The notes below the pieces were generated by a model. It did no database searches. It was given only the letters and a program-made list of their open reading frames with translations, and was not told the DNA's origin. DNA of 11,156 bases from Gammaproteobacteria bacterium. GTDB lineage: Bacteria > Pseudomonadota > Gammaproteobacteria > DSM-16500. The DNA is taken from positions 1-11,156 of the forward strand of contig JABDEF010000048.1 of the NCBI GenBank assembly GCA_013287235.1, given 5' to 3'. Shown piece after piece: positions 7,701-11,156 of the stretch (its first letter is position 1; the number at the start of each line of letters is the position of its first letter). Position numbers and translations under genes: made by a program.

Positions 7701-7792
7701 TGGAGGTGTAAATCGACATTTGTCGATTTTATCCTCCATTTTAAGATAGAAAAATGGAGGTGTAAATCGACATTTGTCGATTTTATCCTCCA
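7701..7792. repeat. Two identical 38-bp palindromic repeats upstream of the ATPase gene
   Basis: Identical 38-bp units occupy 7701-7738 and 7755-7792, separated by 16 bases. Each unit is a dyad. An inner perfect palindrome AATCGACATTTGTCGATT is flanked, four bases out on either side, by TGGAGG and CCTCCA. They begin 32 bp upstream of the ATPase start, where the promoter should be, so they could be operators, a transcript structure, or copies of a mobile palindromic element. No spacer-repeat array extends beyond two units, so this is not a CRISPR. Confidence 0.85.
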
Positions 7793-7850
7793 GAGAGGTC
7801 CGCATGATATAATGAAGTTTTATACAATTAATCTTTGAGTTTAGTGGAAC

Positions 7851-9152
7851 TCAGGGAATTGCCATTTGGGATGACAAATAGAAAAAACGCATATGATTTT
7901 TAATATGATGTACACGTAAATAATCAACGCCTTGATTGGCTAGATAAAGCGAAATAACGCCGGTTTCTAAGTCACGCTCATGCGCGGGTTTATTTGTGAA
8001 TAACGTTAAAAAAGATTTTCGAGAATGACCCACAAGCAACCGACAGCCCAATTTTTTAAAAACAGAAATGTCTTGGATGAGCGCGAGTGATTGTTCTGCG
8101 GTTTTTCCATAACCAATGCCCACATCAAAAATAAGGCGCTCTTTTGCGATACCTGATTTTTCTAATAATGCAATACGTTTTTCTGCCCATTCAAATACGT
8201 GTTGAACAGGATCTTCATGGAGAGGAATCAGAGATGATTTCGAAACCGGGATGCCTAAATGATGCATAAAAACGACATCACAAGAATGCTCTGCGACTAC
8301 CTCGCGCATGGCAACATTATCTAAACCACTCACATCATTGATCCAATCTACATTAAACGCTAACGCTTTTTTTGCCGTTTCTGGATGATAAGTATCAATA
8401 CTGATTTTAGGTGTCGTAAGTAAATCATTTTTTTCTCGAATAAATTTTTCTAAAACAGGAGAAAGACGTGCCCATTCTTGATCGCTATTCAGCGATATGG
8501 CTTTGGGACCTGTGGCTTCTGCCCCAAAATCAATAACCTCTGCACCTGCCTTCACCAATTGAAGCGGTAAATCATCGGTAAAAGTGCCACCATCGGAAAA
8601 TGAATCGGGTGTGATATTCACAATCCCTACTAATTCCGGTATATCGATACGATGTGGTATTTGCTTTGTATGTAGGGGTAAATTTTCTCCCCATTGCTTG
8701 ACCATTTCAATGGCCGTTTTTTTTTGAATAGGGTGACGCCAAAAAGGGACAATATCTGAAAGCGGTTTTAATGCAAATGGGCGTTCATGCAAATGTTCGT
8801 GTGGAATATGTAAACGATCATGCATTATTATTTTTTGATCCCAAGCTAAAATATCAATATCAATGATGCGCGGTCCCCAATCTTTTTCTTCTTGCCGCCC
8901 TATTATTTTTTCTATACGTTTAGTATATGTGAGTAACGCATCGGGTGATAAAGCCGTTTCGGCTGAAATGCATAAATTAAAATAGGGTTTATTCCATGAA
9001 TCAGGCGCATTTTGGGGTAAAAGTGCGTCTGAGATATAAATAGGCGAAATTTTTTTAATCGAGAAATCAGGTATTTTTTTTAATTGCTCGAATGTACGGC
9101 GGAGATTGTATAAACGATTACCTTGATTGGTTCCAAGCCCTAAAATAACCAT
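7851..9152 (-). CDS. folKP: Fused HPPK-DHPS: 6-hydroxymethyl-7,8-dihydropterin pyrophosphokinase / dihydropteroate synthase
   Basis: This 433-residue fusion carries two successive folate enzymes. FolK (about 1-155) pyrophosphorylates hydroxymethyl-dihydropterin; it shows GLGTNQGNR (5-13), YFNL (57-60), DWGPRIIDIDIL (91-102, metal ligands D98 and D100) and a degenerate IPHE..HERPFAL (116-128). FolP (about 170-433) joins the product to p-aminobenzoate; it shows GIVNITPDSFSDGG (176-189), SIDT (251-254), INDVSG (271-276), FDVGIGYGKT (342-351), VGHSRKSF (374-381) and RVHH (413-416). In loop 2 the usual STRPGA is ATGPKA (213-218), so the expected loop arginine is absent. Such fusions are known in some intracellular bacteria and in eukaryotes. 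The ATG at 9152 directly abuts the folB stop. It is the last gene of the operon. Confidence 0.94.
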   Translation of the reverse strand: MVILGLGTNQGNRLYNLRRTFEQLKKIPDFSIKKISPIYISDALLPQNAPDSWNKPYFNLCISAETALSPDALLTYTKRIEKIIGRQEEKDWGPRIIDIDILAWDQKIIMHDRLHIPHEHLHERPFALKPLSDIVPFWRHPIQKKTAIEMVKQWGENLPLHTKQIPHRIDIPELVGIVNITPDSFSDGGTFTDDLPLQLVKAGAEVIDFGAEATGPKAISLNSDQEWARLSPVLEKFIREKNDLLTTPKISIDTYHPETAKKALAFNVDWINDVSGLDNVAMREVVAEHSCDVVFMHHLGIPVSKSSLIPLHEDPVQHVFEWAEKRIALLEKSGIAKERLIFDVGIGYGKTAEQSLALIQDISVFKKLGCRLLVGHSRKSFLTLFTNKPAHERDLETGVISLYLANQGVDYLRVHHIKNHMRFFYLSSQMAIP

Positions 9153-9515
9153 TCATTCACCATCCCCATACCAAAAAGTGACACCTTGATTAGGATATGA
9201 AATATCCGGTTTTTTGGTGACACCTATTTTTACAAAAGATGCTTCACCAAAAAATGTTTTTGCAATTTTATAAATTTCAAAACTTAAATGCTCAATTAAT
9301 CGAAATGGACGTTCTGAAATATTTTTGACAATCTGATGAGTTAACGTGTAATAACAATATGTGTCATCTAAGTGATCGGTTTCGGTTGCTTTTGGCGGAA
9401 TTTTAAAATCAATGTGTAAGTCTACCCACACGGTCTGCTTTTGTGAACGTTCTTCATCCCCCCAGCCTAAGGATACGTTAACTTCTAATTGATGTATGAC
9501 TAATGTTGTTTTCAT
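9153..9515 (-). CDS. folB: Dihydroneopterin aldolase FolB
   Basis: FolB cleaves 7,8-dihydroneopterin to 6-hydroxymethyl-dihydropterin and glycolaldehyde, supplying the FolK substrate. The 120-residue length is typical. By eye alignment with E. coli FolB, the expected active-site positions are occupied: the DEE at 20-22, Y56 in CYYTLTHQI, E75 in LIEHLSFEI (73-81) and a lysine of KKPD (101-104). The related epimerase FolX is similar, but the position directly before the folK/folP fusion favours FolB. The start ATG overlaps the upstream reductase stop as ATGA, and the stop TGA touches the next ATG, indicating a coupled operon. Confidence 0.88.
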   Translation of the reverse strand: MKTTLVIHQLEVNVSLGWGDEERSQKQTVWVDLHIDFKIPPKATETDHLDDTYCYYTLTHQIVKNISERPFRLIEHLSFEIYKIAKTFFGEASFVKIGVTKKPDISYPNQGVTFWYGDGE

Positions 9516-10450
9516 TTAATAATTTTATCAATGGTTGTCATCACGTCTGTTGTGAGTTTCTGTTTGATATCGATCGCACCTAAATTTTCTATCAATTGTT
9601 CTTTTTTGGTAGCGCCCAAAATGACAGAGGTCACATAAGGATTTTTTAAGCACCAAGCAATGGCAAGCTGTGAAAGGGTGCAACCTAATTCATCAGCGAT
9701 TTTAGACAAACTGCCTGTTTTTTCAACCAATTCTTTAAAGTTATTGGGAATTAACCACGCTTCTTTGGCTAAGCGGCTGTCTTGTGGAATGCCATGATGA
9801 TATTTTCCAGATAAAATGCCTGATGCAAGCGGACTCCAAATGGTTGTCCCCATGCCATATTTTTTAAATAAAGAGAGATAATCTTTTTCTAAGTGATCGC
9901 GAAAGAAGAGATTATATTTAGGTTGTTCCATGGAAGGTTTGATACAACCAAGATCTTCTGCGATCCGGTAAGCAGTTTCTATTTGTTGCTCACTCCATTC
10001 AGACGTACCCCAATAAAATGTATAATTATTGCGCACCAAATAATCCATCGCCAGCACGGTTTCTTCGATGGGGGTTTCAAGATCGGGGCGATGGCAAAAT
10101 AAAAGGTCAACATAGTCGACTTGCAAGCGTTTGAGAGAATTTTTTGTCCCTTCAATCAAATGCTTTCGAGATAAACCTGTATCATTGGGGCCATTACCTC
10201 CCCAAAAGATTTTCGTTGAAATCACGAGGTCTTCACGTCGAAATTCTTTGATGGCTTGACCCATTAAAGTTTCAGCCTCGCCATGTGCATACCCCTCGGC
10301 ATTATCAAAAAAATTAATCCCATGATCGAAGGCGAGATGCATAAATTCCTTTACTTGGGCGTTGCCTAATTGCTTTGCAAAGGTAATCCAGGAGCCAAAA
10401 CCCAATTCACTGAGCCGAATGCCATTTTTGCCGAGTTTATTGTATTGCAT
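9512..10450 (-). CDS. Aldo/keto reductase, Kv-channel-beta-like (AKR6-type)
   Basis: This is a cytosolic NADPH-dependent carbonyl oxidoreductase of (beta/alpha)8 fold, 312 residues. It resembles mammalian Kv-beta subunits throughout: YNKLGKNGIRLSELGFGSW at the start, STKIFWGG (78-85), GLSRKHLIEG (92-101), YWGTSEWS (146-153), WSPLASGILSGKY (205-217) and LGATKKEQLIENLGAI (278-293). The catalytic tetrad fits D49, Y54, K80 and H120. The reading frame is open up to 10564, but I chose ATG 10450 because it gives the family N-terminus and has GAGGA five bases upstream; the upstream extension shows no family similarity. The stop overlaps the folB ATG (ATGA), so it is the first gene of the folate operon. 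The substrate is unknown. Confidence 0.9.
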   Translation of the reverse strand: MQYNKLGKNGIRLSELGFGSWITFAKQLGNAQVKEFMHLAFDHGINFFDNAEGYAHGEAETLMGQAIKEFRREDLVISTKIFWGGNGPNDTGLSRKHLIEGTKNSLKRLQVDYVDLLFCHRPDLETPIEETVLAMDYLVRNNYTFYWGTSEWSEQQIETAYRIAEDLGCIKPSMEQPKYNLFFRDHLEKDYLSLFKKYGMGTTIWSPLASGILSGKYHHGIPQDSRLAKEAWLIPNNFKELVEKTGSLSKIADELGCTLSQLAIAWCLKNPYVTSVILGATKKEQLIENLGAIDIKQKLTTDVMTTIDKIIK

Positions 10451-10455
10451 GAGGT

Positions 10456-10460
10456 TCCTC
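10456..10460 (-). promoter_or_regulatory. Shine-Dalgarno site fixing the reductase start
   Basis: GAGGA on the minus strand lies five bases before the ATG at 10450. It supports this internal start over the longer frame beginning at 10564. Confidence 0.6.
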
Positions 10461-10711
10461 GAAAAATTAAAGATGTTAGCAGTTTGAGCAGTCTTACGAA
10501 AGGTGCGGTTGTTTCTTTTCAATTTAATCGCAAGCAAAAAGGCGCATTGAGACTGTTTCAACATTCGGTTGACTCTTTCTCCAATTCATCTTCAGGCAGC
10601 ACATCTTCCTCAAATATAAGCTCAAGCTTTGCGAGGGGTTGAGAGAAGTCGCTATTGTCTTCACGAAAGTGATCAAATATGCTATATTGTGTATAATTTA
10701 TGCTCAGCACG

Positions 10712-10782
10712 CCTGTCATGCCAGCGAAAGCTGGTATCCAGAGAAGCCTCATCTGGATGTCAGCTTTCGCTGGCATGACAGG
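10712..10782. repeat. 71-bp REP-like palindrome
   Basis: Two 30-base arms (10712-10741 and 10753-10782) are complementary except for a 2-base internal mismatch, around an 11-base loop. The outer arm begins CCTGTCATGCCAGCG and the mate ends CGCTGGCATGACAGG. In one frame it reads VMPAKADIQ and WIPAFAGMT, a peptide signature that I recall as typical of widespread intergenic palindromes mis-called as proteins. It probably is a dispersed repetitive element. Confidence 0.85.
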
Positions 10783-10837
10783 AGAAAGAAATTTCGCAAT
10801 ATGGTATGATCTACCCCCTACTAAGAGAACAAGATGC

Positions 10838-11156
10838 ATGGCCAATCAATATTTACATGAAGTCGTGAATAAAAACTATCAATACGGTTTTGTCACCGCG
10901 ATTGAATCGGATACCTTTGCACCTGGCTTGACGGAAGACATTATCCGTAAAATTTCGAGCAAAAAAAAAGAACCTGAATTTTTATTACAATGGCGTTTAA
11001 AAGCCTATGAACATTGGTTGACACTTTCTCCTCCCACCTGGGCGAAAATTCAATATGCTGATATCGATTATCAAAATATTATTTATTATTCTGCACCAAA
11101 ATCTCAAAAAGACGCACCCAAAAGTTTAGATGATGTTGATCCCAAACTTCTGGAAA
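10838..11156 (+). CDS. sufB: Fe-S cluster assembly protein SufB, 5' part, cut by window edge
   Basis: SufB is the core scaffold of the SUF system (SufBC2D), on which iron-sulfur clusters are built in the cytoplasm. I read the plus strand from ATG 10838: 106 codons in frame to the window end, beginning MANQYLHEVVNKNYQYGFVT. It aligns by eye with the N-terminus of E. coli SufB: GLTEDIIRKISSKKKEPEFL (residues 30-49), then WRLKAYEHWL (52-61), and DYQNIIYYSAPKSQ near the end of the visible part. An overlapping ATG at 10834 is out of frame and stops after eight codons. A weak AGAGA lies nine bases upstream. The gene is probably the first of a suf operon running off the right edge. Confidence 0.92.
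   Translation, partial: MANQYLHEVVNKNYQYGFVTAIESDTFAPGLTEDIIRKISSKKKEPEFLLQWRLKAYEHWLTLSPPTWAKIQYADIDYQNIIYYSAPKSQKDAPKSLDDVDPKLLE

Larger units (their letters stand above)
10451..10837. other. Divergent intergenic region between reductase operon and sufB
   Basis: This spacer of nearly 390 bases should hold the promoters of both divergent transcription units. I see a TATAAT at 10692-10697 (+) and a TATGAT at 10805-10810 (+), the latter 27 bases before the sufB start, but no convincing -35 partner for either. The dominant structure is the palindrome at 10712-10782. The open frame on the minus strand through 10558-10845 is largely built from that palindrome and is not called as a gene. Confidence 0.5.

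Noticed and set aside
7701..7792. CRISPR array
   Set aside because: Only two repeat units with a 16-base spacer, each unit strongly palindromic, and no cas gene nearby.
7837..7852. Intrinsic terminator after the folK/folP fusion
   Set aside because: The stem GAGTT/AACTC is only five pairs, overlaps the stop codon and lacks a U-run.
10451..10564. N-terminal extension of the aldo/keto reductase to an ATG at 10564
   Set aside because: The extra 38 residues do not match the family; the ATG at 10450 has a good Shine-Dalgarno and the correct N-terminus.

Overview
The window is an A+T-rich gammaproteobacterial chromosome segment. The protein sequences (MnmE, YidC, FolC, SufB) align by eye with E. 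coli homologues. An ankyrin-repeat protein, a folK-folP fusion and dispersed palindromes suggest a host-associated lineage such as the Legionellales or Coxiellaceae. That placement is inference and the genus is not identified.

Left part (1-3515, minus strand): the conserved block mnmE - yidC - yidD - rnpA - rpmH, in the order found beside oriC in many bacteria. It covers tRNA wobble-uridine modification, membrane-protein insertion, the RNase P protein and ribosomal protein L34. The genes are packed tightly (yidC/yidD and yidD/rnpA overlap). The block is driven, at least in part, by a near-consensus sigma70 promoter upstream of rpmH. mnmE runs off the left edge and lacks about 75 C-terminal codons.

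Origin-like spacer (3516-3859): non-coding, with a very A+T-rich stretch next to rpmH followed by several DnaA-box-like 9-mers, one of them perfect. Genes diverge from it. This is the place and structure of a chromosomal origin, but the flanking gene on the right is folC rather than dnaA.

Right of the spacer: folC (+), then a repeat-rich gap, an ankyrin-repeat protein (+), and convergently an AAA ATPase with a C-terminal DUF234/PD-(D/E)XK-like domain (-). Two identical 38-bp palindromic repeats lie just upstream of the ATPase. The stretch 5108-7850 looks like an accessory insertion between folate genes.

Next comes a compact minus-strand operon: aldo/keto reductase (Kv-beta-like, AKR6 type) - folB - folK/folP fusion, with overlapping or abutting start and stop codons. 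Together with folC, the window encodes the dihydroneopterin aldolase, HPPK, DHPS and dihydrofolate/folylpolyglutamate synthase steps of folate synthesis.

Right edge: a non-coding gap with a 71-bp REP-like palindrome, then the start of sufB (+), presumably the first gene of a SUF iron-sulfur assembly operon that continues outside the window.
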